A stretch of DNA of 64,000 nucleotides from [Muricauda] lutisoli (nom. illeg.) (lineage in GTDB: Bacteria > Bacteroidota > Bacteroidia > Flavobacteriales > Flavobacteriaceae). A model generated the notes under the pieces. It was not told where the DNA came from. It made no database searches and saw only the letters and a program-made list of their open reading frames with translations. The translations under genes were made by a program, and so were the position numbers. Below, in pieces: positions 30,173 through 38,669 of this stretch (the first letter of the stretch is position 1; the number at the start of each line of letters is the position of its first letter). The stretch covers positions 806,001 to 870,000 of the forward strand of contig NZ_JAFLND010000001.1 of NCBI RefSeq assembly GCF_017313105.1, read 5' to 3'.

Positions 30173-31182
30173 GCAGATACAATCGACAAATAAAACTCAC
30201 AGAAGTTGGCCCAGAAGGCCAAGAAAAGCTTCACAATGCCAAGATATTGATTGTCGGTGTTGGAGGATTGGGCTGTCCTGCTGCTATGTATTTGTCGGGC
30301 ACCGGAGTCGGCAAAATTGGTTTGATGGACCATGATAAGGTCGATGTGTCCAACCTGCACAGGCAAGTTTTGTTTCAAGAATCGGATGTGGGAAAATCAA
30401 AGGCCGTTGTTGCCAAGGAAAGGTTGGAAAAACAGAACAGTGATGTGCAGTTTGAGGTGTACAAAGAGCCTTTGACCATTGAAAATGCACAGAAAATCAT
30501 TCAGGAATACGACGTTATATTGGATGGCACGGATAATTTTGAGACAAAATACCTCATCAATGATGCTTGCATACTTGCTGATAAACCTTGGGTTTTTGCC
30601 TCCATTTATAAAAATGAAGGACAATTGTCGGTCTTCAATTATGAGGATGGGCCCACCTACCGTTGTGTGTTTCCGAAAAGCACTCGGCAGAATATCAGTT
30701 GTGAAGCTACCGGGGTTTTAGGTGTGCTACCGGGCATATTGGGAACATTGCAGGCTGCAGAAGTCCTGAAAATTATTCTAGGGGCGGGCAAAGTGCTATC
30801 CGGTAAGCTAAAGCTTATCAATATGATGCAGGCCAGCGAGCAGACCATCAAAATAAACAAGCGTCCAGAGGAGGTCGAAAAAATAAAAAAAGAGGGAATA
30901 GCCCCTGTTTATATAGATTGCGATCTAAAAAATAAAGAACAGTGGTACCTCGATGTACGCGAAGTGTTCGAACAGCCAAAACCAAAAGGGAAAAAAGTAC
31001 TGAGCATTCCTTTGGGCGATCTCACATCACGACACCAGGAGATACCGAACAATCAAGAAGTTTTTGTGTTCTGCCAGTCTGGAAAGCGAAGCAAAAACGC
31101 CATAGAAATCCTTAAGAATGAATTTGGCTTCCACAACTTGAAAAATGTGGAAGGCGGTATAGAAACAATAATTGATGGATAA
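30169..31182 (+). CDS. moeB: MoaD-adenylating enzyme (MoeB/ThiF) with C-terminal rhodanese domain
   Basis: A 337-residue fusion. Residues 1-230 are a ThiF/MoeB E1-like domain with nucleotide motif VGVGGLGCPAAMYL, LHRQVLF and DGTDNFETKYLIND; residues ~240-337 are a rhodanese-like domain with DVRE and active Cys in CQSGKRS, as in eukaryotic MOCS3. It activates MoaD and likely passes sulfur to it. Of the four zinc Cys of classic MoeB, only one of the first pair (TYRCVF) remains and no second CxxC is seen, so the structural zinc site appears lost. Confidence 0.92.
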   Translation: MSRYNRQIKLTEVGPEGQEKLHNAKILIVGVGGLGCPAAMYLSGTGVGKIGLMDHDKVDVSNLHRQVLFQESDVGKSKAVVAKERLEKQNSDVQFEVYKEPLTIENAQKIIQEYDVILDGTDNFETKYLINDACILADKPWVFASIYKNEGQLSVFNYEDGPTYRCVFPKSTRQNISCEATGVLGVLPGILGTLQAAEVLKIILGAGKVLSGKLKLINMMQASEQTIKINKRPEEVEKIKKEGIAPVYIDCDLKNKEQWYLDVREVFEQPKPKGKKVLSIPLGDLTSRHQEIPNNQEVFVFCQSGKRSKNAIEILKNEFGFHNLKNVEGGIETIIDG

Positions 31183-31618
31183 GAAGAAACCAAAAAAAGT
31201 ATTTGTACAAGGAGCGATTCCTCCCGAAAAAATAGCCAACTCGGTGGCCAACCACCAAAGCAAGACAAATATTGGCGCACACAGTATTTTTTTGGGACAG
31301 ATAAGGGCCGACGAGGTGGAAGGCAAAACCGTGACAGCCATCGATTATACAGCGTATGAGGAAATGGCTGAAAAAGTGTTCCACGAAATACGTGAGGCCA
31401 CTTTTGCCAAGTTCGACATTACCTGTGCCCATATTTATCACAGTTTGGGCAAAGTGAAGGTGGGGGAGCTCTGCTTGTTTGTATTCACATCATCAGCACA
31501 TCGAAAGATAGCTATAGAGGCCACCAACTATTTTGTGGAAGAAATAAAGGCGAAAGTACCCGTATTCGGCAAAGAGATTTTTGAGGACGAAACCCATCAA
31601 TGGAAAGTAAACAAGTAA
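31175..31618 (+). CDS. moaE: Molybdopterin synthase catalytic subunit
   Basis: A 147-residue large subunit of molybdopterin synthase, which adds the dithiolene sulfurs to precursor Z using MoaD thiocarboxylate. The family motifs are GAHSIFLGQIRAD, IDYTAYEEMAEKVF, HSLGKVKVGE and SSAHRKIAIEATNYFVEEIKAKVPVFGKEIF (Lys residues of the active site included). The ATG at 31175 is preferred to the preceding TTG. It overlaps the moeB-like stop by 8 bp. Confidence 0.95.
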   Translation: MDKKKPKKVFVQGAIPPEKIANSVANHQSKTNIGAHSIFLGQIRADEVEGKTVTAIDYTAYEEMAEKVFHEIREATFAKFDITCAHIYHSLGKVKVGELCLFVFTSSAHRKIAIEATNYFVEEIKAKVPVFGKEIFEDETHQWKVNK

Positions 31619-32515
31619 ATGGTAGATATTACACATAAAGTAACCACCTTGCGCGAAGCCACCGCGGAAGCCATCGTAAAAACGAGCGGTCAGGCAACTA
31701 TTGATGCCATACAAAACAATGAGGTCCCCAAAGGGAATGTGTTTGAGATGGCCAAGGCGGCAGGCTTGTTGGGCGTAAAGAAAACACCGGACCTGTTACC
31801 CGACTGTCATCCACTTCCCATTGAGTATACAGGAATCGATTATGAAATCAATGGTTTGGAAATCATCATTTCAATGACGGTAAAGACCATTTACAAAACA
31901 GGGGTAGAGGTGGAGGCAATGCACGGGGCCAGTGTTGTGGCCCTCACCATGTACGATATGCTAAAGCCGATCGACAAAAATGTGGAAATCGGCACCATTC
32001 GCCTTAAATCGAAAAAAGGAGGGAAATCTTCGTACAAAATCCGTTCGGAAGGGCTGATTGCCGATGTTATTGTCTGTTCCGACACCATTTCCAATGGAAA
32101 AGGGGAGGACAGGGCAGGAGAGGCTATCATGGAGAAATTGAAGGCTTTGGGAGTGAAATCCCAAAAAAGCATTATTCCCGATGAAGCTGAGGAAATCACT
32201 AAAAAGCTGGAAAGCACTTCCGCAAACCTTGTGATTTTTACGGGAGGCACGGGTGTGGGGCCACGAGATGTCACCCCACAGACTTTAGAGCCATTACTGG
32301 ACATTAAACTAAAAGGAGTAGAAGAACAAATGCGAAGCTACGGGCAAAATCGAATGCCGTATGCGATGTTTTCGCGTTCCATCGCGGGCATTAAGGACGG
32401 CAAACTCATTTTGGCGCTGCCAGGGTCCACCAAAGGAGCAGCGGAATCAATGGATGCGATTTTCCCCCATGTGCTCCATGCATTTAAAGTGATAGAAGGA
32501 AAAAGACATGATTGA
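31619..32515 (+). CDS. moaCB: Bifunctional MoaC-MoaB fusion (moaCB)
   Basis: A 298-residue fusion starting directly after the moaE stop. Residues 1-150 are MoaC (cyclic pyranopterin monophosphate synthase): MVDITHKVTTLREATA, KKTPDLLPDCHPLPI, GVEVEAMHGASVVALTMYDM. Residues ~155-298 are MoaB/MogA-like: ADVIVCSDTISNGKGEDRAG, IFTGGTGVGPRDVTPQ and LALPGSTKGAAE. Together they cover the second step of Mo-cofactor synthesis and molybdopterin adenylation. The AMHGAS segment differs from the usual ALTAVS in MoaC but the surrounding active-site residues are kept. Confidence 0.92.
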   Translation: MVDITHKVTTLREATAEAIVKTSGQATIDAIQNNEVPKGNVFEMAKAAGLLGVKKTPDLLPDCHPLPIEYTGIDYEINGLEIIISMTVKTIYKTGVEVEAMHGASVVALTMYDMLKPIDKNVEIGTIRLKSKKGGKSSYKIRSEGLIADVIVCSDTISNGKGEDRAGEAIMEKLKALGVKSQKSIIPDEAEEITKKLESTSANLVIFTGGTGVGPRDVTPQTLEPLLDIKLKGVEEQMRSYGQNRMPYAMFSRSIAGIKDGKLILALPGSTKGAAESMDAIFPHVLHAFKVIEGKRHD

Positions 32516-33500
32516 TACAAAACCACAAATAATAGACAATTTCGGTAGGCCACATACCTATCTCAGGATTTCATTGACAGACCGATGTAACCTGCGGTGC
32601 TTTTATTGTATGCCCGAAGAAGGTATTGAGTTGATGGAAAAGCCGAGCATCATGACCTTGGAAGAAATCATCGAAATGACAAGGAGATTCCGTGATTTGG
32701 GAGTGGATACTGTGCGGTTGACGGGTGGCGAGCCCTTGGTTCGTAAGAATTTCGGCTATTTGGTCGAGGAGCTGGCCAAGTTGGGCGTAACCCTAAAATT
32801 GACCACCAACGGAATAGTACTCGACAAATACCTGGACCTTTTTGACAAAATTGGACTGCGCAAGATCAATTTTAGTCTGGATACACTGGACAAAGCTAAA
32901 TCCGTGTTCATTACCAAGCGTGATTATTACGAGCGTATTATGCGAAACCTGAACATGGCCTTGGATATGGACATGGACATTAAACTCAACATTGTACTGA
33001 TAAAAGGTGTGAACGATAAGGAAATCAATGATTTTATCGCATTGACCAAGGATAAAAAGATAACGCCCAAATTCATTGAGTTTATGCCCTTTAAAGGCAA
33101 TAAATGGGACTGGAGCAAGGGAGTATCCAAAGAAGAAATCTTAAAGACCGTTGGCGACAAGTTTGGTGAAATCGAGACCTTACAAAATCCACGACACAGT
33201 ACCTCCACCAATTTTAGGGTGAAGGGCCACAAGGGCAGTTTTGGCATTGTGAGTACGATTACAAATCCGTTTTGTGATGAATGCAACCGTATTCGTTTAA
33301 CCGCTGATGGTAAAATGAAAAATTGTTTGTTCGCAACTTCCGAAACCGATTTGTTGACACCGCTACGTAATGGAGAACAAATTGAAAACACCATTTTGGA
33401 GGCCATAAAATCCAAAAAGCATTCCCGTGATGGCATGGACGTGAAAATGGACGCCGACCATTACGAGCAAAACCGTTCAATGATTTCAATAGGAGGCTAA
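32508..33500 (+). CDS. moaA: GTP 3',8-cyclase MoaA
   Basis: A 330-residue radical-SAM enzyme starting Mo-cofactor synthesis from GTP. The N-terminal cluster motif LTDRCNLRCFYCMPEEG gives Cys-x3-Cys-x2-Cys, and the C-terminal second [4Fe-4S] site is CDECNRIRLTADGKMKNCLF. The typical GG C-terminus is present (MISIGG), whose Gly-Gly is needed for activity in the family. It overlaps the moaCB stop by 8 bp. Confidence 0.97.
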   Translation: MIDTKPQIIDNFGRPHTYLRISLTDRCNLRCFYCMPEEGIELMEKPSIMTLEEIIEMTRRFRDLGVDTVRLTGGEPLVRKNFGYLVEELAKLGVTLKLTTNGIVLDKYLDLFDKIGLRKINFSLDTLDKAKSVFITKRDYYERIMRNLNMALDMDMDIKLNIVLIKGVNDKEINDFIALTKDKKITPKFIEFMPFKGNKWDWSKGVSKEEILKTVGDKFGEIETLQNPRHSTSTNFRVKGHKGSFGIVSTITNPFCDECNRIRLTADGKMKNCLFATSETDLLTPLRNGEQIENTILEAIKSKKHSRDGMDVKMDADHYEQNRSMISIGG

Positions 33501-34666
33501 TGGTTACGATTGAAGAAGCACTTCGTATTATTAAAGACCAAAAAATCAATTTAAAAAGTGAACCTAAACCTCTTGAAGAGGCACTTGGTCATGCACTTGC
33601 AACAAATACGGTATCTCCCTTTGATGTTCCAGAGTTTGACAATTCAGCGATGGACGGTTATGCCCTTTGCGGACTTTATCAGGAATACCGATTGGTGGGG
33701 GAGGTGGCCGCTGGCGATTCCAAAGACGTTTCTTTGAAAGATGGGGAAGCGGTTCGAATTTTTACAGGCGCAAAGGTGCCCAAGAACACGATGGCCGTGA
33801 TGATGCAGGAGAAAACCTCCGTTAAAGAAAGCACGCTTTTTCTTGATGAAATGCCCAAAGCTGGGCAGAACATTCGAAGAAAAGGAGGGCAATTGACCGA
33901 AGGGCAGGCAGTATTTGAAAAAGGCCATATACTAAACCCACCTTCCTTGGCTTTGATGGGCAGTTTGGGATTGTCGCAATTGGAAGTTTTTTCCAAACCA
34001 CTGATCAACATTATCACTACAGGAAATGAACTTGTAAAACCAGGCGACCCCAAATCTGTGGGACAGATATACGAATCCAACAGCTACGCAATTTCGGGAG
34101 CGCTCCAACAATTCGGGTTCCAGCACCATCAAAAAACACAAATAAAGGATGATTTTGAGGCTACAAAAGCGGGTATTAAAAGTGCATTGGAATCCTGCGA
34201 TGTGTTGATCATCTCAGGTGGAATATCGGTAGGCGATTATGATTTTGTAAAACAGTCCCTCGAAGAAAATGGGGTCAATGAGTTGTTTTACAAGGTGTTT
34301 CAAAAGCCTGGAAAACCACTCTACTTTGGTCGAAAGGACAATCAGTTTGTGTTTGCGCTCCCTGGTAACCCGGCATCTTCATTAACCTGTTTTTATGTGT
34401 ATGTACTTCCCTTGCTTCAGAAACTATCAGGGTATGGGAACTATGGTCTGCCCACCTATCAATTCCCCATAAAACATGCATATGAAAACCGTTTTGGACG
34501 TCCATCGTTTTTAAAAGCCGCTGTTGTTGATGGAAAAGTGGAAGTTTTGGACGGCCAAGGTTCTTCCATGATTCAATCTATGGCAAAGGGGAATGCACTT
34601 GCCTTTGTAAATGAAGGCGAAGTATTGAACGAGGGCGATTTGGTGAAGTGCAAATTAATAGCCTAA
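33500..34666 (+). CDS. moeA: Molybdopterin molybdotransferase MoeA
   Basis: A 388-residue enzyme inserting molybdate into adenylated molybdopterin. Motifs include VPEFDNSAMDGYAL near the N-terminus, RIFTGAKVP, IITTGNELVKPG, GGISVGDYDFVK and FALPGNPASSLTCFYV. Its ATG shares one base with the moaA stop (TAATG), so translation is coupled. Confidence 0.96.
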   Translation: MVTIEEALRIIKDQKINLKSEPKPLEEALGHALATNTVSPFDVPEFDNSAMDGYALCGLYQEYRLVGEVAAGDSKDVSLKDGEAVRIFTGAKVPKNTMAVMMQEKTSVKESTLFLDEMPKAGQNIRRKGGQLTEGQAVFEKGHILNPPSLALMGSLGLSQLEVFSKPLINIITTGNELVKPGDPKSVGQIYESNSYAISGALQQFGFQHHQKTQIKDDFEATKAGIKSALESCDVLIISGGISVGDYDFVKQSLEENGVNELFYKVFQKPGKPLYFGRKDNQFVFALPGNPASSLTCFYVYVLPLLQKLSGYGNYGLPTYQFPIKHAYENRFGRPSFLKAAVVDGKVEVLDGQGSSMIQSMAKGNALAFVNEGEVLNEGDLVKCKLIA

Positions 34667-34669
34667 GGA

Positions 34670-35425
34670 ATGAGCGTTGAATATTTGCCCATAGTCTTCT
34701 TTTTGATCGCATTGTTTTATAGCTCGGTCGGATTTGGGGGCGGGTCCAGTTATTTGGCAATCTTAAGCCTTTTCCTGACCGATTTTTACGAAATCCGTTC
34801 CACCGCACTTATTTTGAACATTTGTGTGGTAACCATTGGAACCATTGTATTTATCAGGAACCGGGTGTTTGATATGAAATTGTTCTGGCCCTTTTTGGTG
34901 ATGAGCATTCCGTTTGCCTATTTAGGAGCTCAAATTCGCTTATCACAAACCGTGTTCTTTCTGGTATTGGGAAGTGCCTTAGTGATGGCAGGGGTTTTTA
35001 TGCTGCTTCGCTTTGCAAAGAAAAAACTGGACTCCAAACAATTTTCCAACCCTAAAAAGTTACTGTTGGGAGGCAGTATCGGCTTGCTTTCAGGTATTTC
35101 TGGGATAGGTGGTGGTATTTTTCTATCACCCGTGCTTAACCTTTTAAAATGGGCAAACCCAAGAGTGGTGGCCTCTTTGGCCTCCGTATTTATTTTGGTG
35201 AATTCCATTTCGGGTTTAATTGGGCTCAATGTGGCGGGAACTTTCAAACTAAATAATGAATTGATGCTACAATTAGTGGTTGCCGTGGTTATTGGTGGAA
35301 GTATTGGTTCTTATTTGTCCAATAAAAAGTTCAACCTTAAGTTTTTGGGTGTGCTTACCAGTATTTTGGTGCTTTACGTGGGATTACGTTTGATTTTGCT
35401 GCACGGTTTCGGAATTAAGATTTAG
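34670..35425 (+). CDS. TauE/SafE family anion permease
   Basis: A 251-residue membrane protein with about eight helices and the two family repeats (SSVGFGGGSSYLAILSLF and SGISGIGGGIFLSPVL). TauE/SafE proteins move sulfite, sulfoacetate or other anions. It starts 3 bp after moeA, so it belongs to the Mo-cofactor operon, and a role in moving molybdate or a sulfur oxyanion is a reasonable inference; no modABC is present in the window. Its end overlaps the ModE-like gene by 4 bp. Confidence 0.88.
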   Translation: MSVEYLPIVFFLIALFYSSVGFGGGSSYLAILSLFLTDFYEIRSTALILNICVVTIGTIVFIRNRVFDMKLFWPFLVMSIPFAYLGAQIRLSQTVFFLVLGSALVMAGVFMLLRFAKKKLDSKQFSNPKKLLLGGSIGLLSGISGIGGGIFLSPVLNLLKWANPRVVASLASVFILVNSISGLIGLNVAGTFKLNNELMLQLVVAVVIGGSIGSYLSNKKFNLKFLGVLTSILVLYVGLRLILLHGFGIKI

Positions 35426-35769
35426 ATCAAGCCCAATATTTCATCCTTATGTTGCTCTAGGGTTTCATTTATGTTATCATTCATTTTTTGGAAGGTGCTG
35501 AGTACTTTTTTACCGGTCTCCGTTAATTCGGCCCCACCTCCCTTGGTACCGCCTTTATGCAGTTCCACATAAGGTTTTTGGCCGCGTTGGTTCATATCTT
35601 CAACCATTGCCCATGCCTTCCGGTAAGACATCCCCATTTCCTTGGCAGCTTTGGATAAAGAACCGTTTTTCTCAATCATTAACAACAGTTGTGCACGTCC
35701 AGGGCCAAAAAACTTTTTCCCGTCGATATCGATCCAGCATCTTGTCCGTAATTCCTTTTTACTTTCCAT
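35422..35769 (-). CDS. ModE-like winged-helix regulator
   Basis: A 115-residue protein matching the N-terminal DNA-binding part of ModE (LLMIEKNGSLSKAAKEMGMSYRKAWAMVEDMN, then GGTKGGGAELTETGKKVL). The C-terminal molybdate-binding (TOBE/DI) domains are absent, as in many small ModE homologues. Convergent placement at the end of the Mo-cofactor operon suggests it regulates molybdenum genes; how it would sense molybdate is unclear. Confidence 0.88.
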   Translation of the reverse strand: MESKKELRTRCWIDIDGKKFFGPGRAQLLLMIEKNGSLSKAAKEMGMSYRKAWAMVEDMNQRGQKPYVELHKGGTKGGGAELTETGKKVLSTFQKMNDNINETLEQHKDEILGLI

Positions 35770-35833
35770 TACAGTTCAATTTAAGCATATAATTTTGAAA
35801 AGACGGCACGGAGTTTTGCCTTATAGTATGCCA

Positions 35834-36958
35834 TCATTTCTTCTTGGCAAGTAGCAACAGGCCCTTTTTTACGGCCTCACTGTAATTATCATATGCTCCC
35901 CGATCGTATTTTTTCAAAGCGTTCAAAATATCCGGGATGTACTTAAAACTACGTTTGTTAATATAATTGTATCGGAGACGCTCTGCACGTTCCAGATTTC
36001 CCATTTTTTCCGCAATGATGATTTCACCTGCTCTAACGAAATGTTCGTAAAGGCATGCCTTCCAGGTATTGTAGCCTTGATTGGCCATTACTGACTTTAT
36101 TGCTGTAAATAGGTGCTCCGATTTATTGAACAATTCGTTTGGTTGATCGGCAACCACGGGGTTTACAAAGGAGTGACCGTACTCATGGATGGTGAGTTCG
36201 GAAAGTTTGTCCAGATTGGCAAAGCCCATATCCAAGTTTTCGGGATTCTCAAAGTGTTGAAAGTCGACGGCCCCGAACACACTGTAGATCACATCGTCAC
36301 TTTTTATTCCAAATCCCATTCCCTTTGGTATGGTCAAACTTGGTATCAAACGGTAGGAATCGAATTCGTTTTTATAGAATTCCTCCATTGCGGTGATAAA
36401 ACCGTTATCGGATAAGGTCGTCAAAATCTCTTTTTTTGCCTGTACGTAATACGGTTTGGCATTTTCCATGTAGGAGTCAAGATCAATCTCTTGGGCAAAA
36501 CCGTTCATTCCCTCAAGAAATATCTGTGCATTCTTTAAGGCTTCTTCTGGATTTTTATCCTTTGAAAAATTGAGGTAGTACCCCACATCCAATGAATCGT
36601 TGATTTTCGCGTTCGGCACATCATCCAATTGTAGTAAAAATGCGGTCAAGTAGTCGAGCCACAAGTGGTCTGCCACCGAGAAAGCCTTGAGTAAATTATC
36701 ACTGTTCTGATAGGGCTCAAATTGCTGGTATATTTCAAAACCATAAGTATGCCATTCCTTTTTGGGTATGGTCTTGCCATCGACCTCCACGGTTTTATTC
36801 TCAATATCGATACCTTCAAACCCGATGAAGTAACCGATTCCCAATAATTCTATGTTCTTTTTCAGTTCAATATCCAGTTTGGAAGACCTGGTCGGACCAA
36901 TTTGGGCACTTGTTATAATTGGCAATAAGAATGTAAATAGGATTGAAATTCGTTTCAT
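35834..36958 (-). CDS. Secreted DUF4932 zincin-like protein
   Basis: A 374-residue exported protein; the ATG at 36958 gives a clean signal peptide (MKRISILFTFLLPIITSAQ), whereas the earlier start runs through a palindrome in the upstream region. The centre has HEYGHSFVNPVV (an HExxH-type site) and a downstream Glu-rich helix, which suggests a metalloprotease fold of the DUF4932 family. Activity is not established. It lies 87 bp downstream of an AraC-type regulator on the same strand, with the palindrome between them. Confidence 0.82.
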   Translation of the reverse strand: MKRISILFTFLLPIITSAQIGPTRSSKLDIELKKNIELLGIGYFIGFEGIDIENKTVEVDGKTIPKKEWHTYGFEIYQQFEPYQNSDNLLKAFSVADHLWLDYLTAFLLQLDDVPNAKINDSLDVGYYLNFSKDKNPEEALKNAQIFLEGMNGFAQEIDLDSYMENAKPYYVQAKKEILTTLSDNGFITAMEEFYKNEFDSYRLIPSLTIPKGMGFGIKSDDVIYSVFGAVDFQHFENPENLDMGFANLDKLSELTIHEYGHSFVNPVVADQPNELFNKSEHLFTAIKSVMANQGYNTWKACLYEHFVRAGEIIIAEKMGNLERAERLRYNYINKRSFKYIPDILNALKKYDRGAYDNYSEAVKKGLLLLAKKK

Positions 36959-37013
36959 TTTGTTTTTTTGGACAAAGCAATATTGATTTTTGGTCATTAT
37001 CGCCTTTTTGGGT

Positions 37014-37033
37014 GTTTCCGGACGTCCGGAAAC
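37014..37033. repeat. Perfect 20-bp palindrome upstream of the DUF4932 gene
   Basis: GTTTCCGGAC and its exact reverse complement GTCCGGAAAC abut at 37014-37033, with an extra GTTTCCG half-site at 37036-37042 beside the AraC stop codon. It could be an operator for the adjacent AraC protein or a stem that separates the two transcripts; no T-run follows, which favours an operator. Confidence 0.65.
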
Positions 37034-37045
37034 ATGTTTCCGCAC

Positions 37046-38125
37046 CTATTTGTTGTTAAGGTAGTCCGAGGGGTTTTTACCGGTTTGGGCCTTAAAGGAC
37101 TGGTTAAAGGTGGATTTGGAATTAAAGCCCACATCCATGGCGATCCCCAGAAGGCTTTTATGGCTCTGCTGTGGATTCTGTATACGTTCAATGGCCTCCT
37201 TTACTCTAAACTGGTTCACAAAATGCCTAAAACTTGTTTTGTGGTGCGTGTTGATCAGTTCTGAAAGATATCTTTCGGGAAGGTCCAATTGCTCTGCGAC
37301 TTGCGCCAAGGTCAGCTTTTGCTTCAGGAAAACCTTTTCTTTTTCGAACAAATACCTTAATCGTTCCAACTCCCTTGAATCATCCAGGTTTGGATAGTTG
37401 TTTTTTCTTTTTTGAAACTTGATGATTTCGGGGACATCAAAAAATCGGGGCTGAAAATAACCGAGGTAGCCCATGGCAAAGATGAACAGCAGCAGAAGCG
37501 TTTTTATAATATTGAACACTTCCATTTGGAAAAAGGATTGCAATGCCCAGAGCAAGGTCAAAAAAAGGAATACAGCAAAGAAGATGTAGAGCTTGGTGAG
37601 CGACTGTAACCCCATCTTTGAACGATAGTTTTTGAATTGAGCCGTCAATTGTAACAAAACGAAGCCGAAATATGCTAGAACCACGACCATTCCGATCAAA
37701 GGGAGTATTTCCGTCAGAAAAAACCAGAGTTGATTTTCGATCAAATGATAATCTGTGCCTAAAAGTCTGTTGGAATAAAATACAAAACCGGCCAACGCAA
37801 TTTCAACACAGGCAGGAACAAAATATAGGATATCTTTTCTTCGGAACCGGAAGGAGTCTTTCGTATTGGCCCTCACAAAAAAGAGAAGTGCCGCCGGTAA
37901 TATCAAATAAGACCCAAGAATCCAAAAAGGGAGCATATGTGGTGTGCTATGGTAACCAATGCCCGTTGCCCAAGCGTTTAAAATTTCCAGCGTAAAAACT
38001 AGAATGATCAGCCCCAAAAAAAAGGTTGACCATCTTCTTTTTAAAATGGTGGACAATAGGGCAAGACTTAAAAGAATCCCCTGACCCGAAATCAATAAAA
38101 GAACGATTTGTTCAAAATTCTTCAA
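37046..38125 (-). CDS. Membrane-bound AraC-family transcriptional regulator
   Basis: A 359-residue regulator with seven predicted N-terminal membrane helices (residues ~5-225) and a C-terminal AraC/XylS DNA-binding domain (about 255-359): LTLAQVAEQLDLPERYLSELIN and LLGIAMDVGFNSKSTFNQSFKAQTGKNPSDYL. This architecture is common in flavobacteria; the membrane part presumably senses an envelope signal. It probably controls the DUF4932 gene directly downstream. Confidence 0.9.
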   Translation of the reverse strand: MKNFEQIVLLLISGQGILLSLALLSTILKRRWSTFFLGLIILVFTLEILNAWATGIGYHSTPHMLPFWILGSYLILPAALLFFVRANTKDSFRFRRKDILYFVPACVEIALAGFVFYSNRLLGTDYHLIENQLWFFLTEILPLIGMVVVLAYFGFVLLQLTAQFKNYRSKMGLQSLTKLYIFFAVFLFLTLLWALQSFFQMEVFNIIKTLLLLFIFAMGYLGYFQPRFFDVPEIIKFQKRKNNYPNLDDSRELERLRYLFEKEKVFLKQKLTLAQVAEQLDLPERYLSELINTHHKTSFRHFVNQFRVKEAIERIQNPQQSHKSLLGIAMDVGFNSKSTFNQSFKAQTGKNPSDYLNNK

Positions 38126-38669
38126 TACGGAACTTTTTTGGTAACAACTGAATTTTGTTTAGAATACGGCAAAATACAGAATTTGGGACGATTACCGATT
38201 TTTGAAATTACTGGTAATTTATACATTAGTGGACAACAGGACAAACAAATGGTTGTCACAATCTGTACATTGAACAAAGTGTTATATGTACGATCACTAA
38301 AATCAGATTGGATACCCAAATGGCCTTTTATACCCAGTATTGTAATCTTGTTCACAAAAAAATAAAAATGTTATTTCGCACTTTTAGCATCTTCAAAAAG
38401 TCGAGTTAAGGCCGATGTATGATGTCCACTTAAAGTTAGAGCCGGTTCTTTAAACAGTTTTAACCTTGATTAAACCCGCCATTTTATTTATTTTTTAGGA
38501 ATCAACCAAAAAGACTGGACATTTACAGACCATTTCCACAATGCACTTATGGGTTCATATTAAGCACTCAGAAAATCAATCATATGGATTTATTTGAGAA
38601 GGAAATAATAAACCGATCGTGCATGCAAAAGGAAACTTTTAAAGTTTAAATGTCCAGTCATCCTGAAAT
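38126..38669. other. Intergenic region without recognisable gene
   Basis: This 544-bp divergent spacer holds the upstream regions of the AraC regulator and of the MltF-like gene. A reading frame at 38108-38365 (+) begins inside the AraC gene and has no family resemblance, so I do not call it. No strong hairpin or TAnnTTTG box stands out. Confidence 0.5.

Noticed and set aside
38108..38365. An 85-codon plus-strand frame upstream of the MltF-like gene.
   Set aside because: It overlaps the AraC gene antisense, resembles no family and is probably chance.
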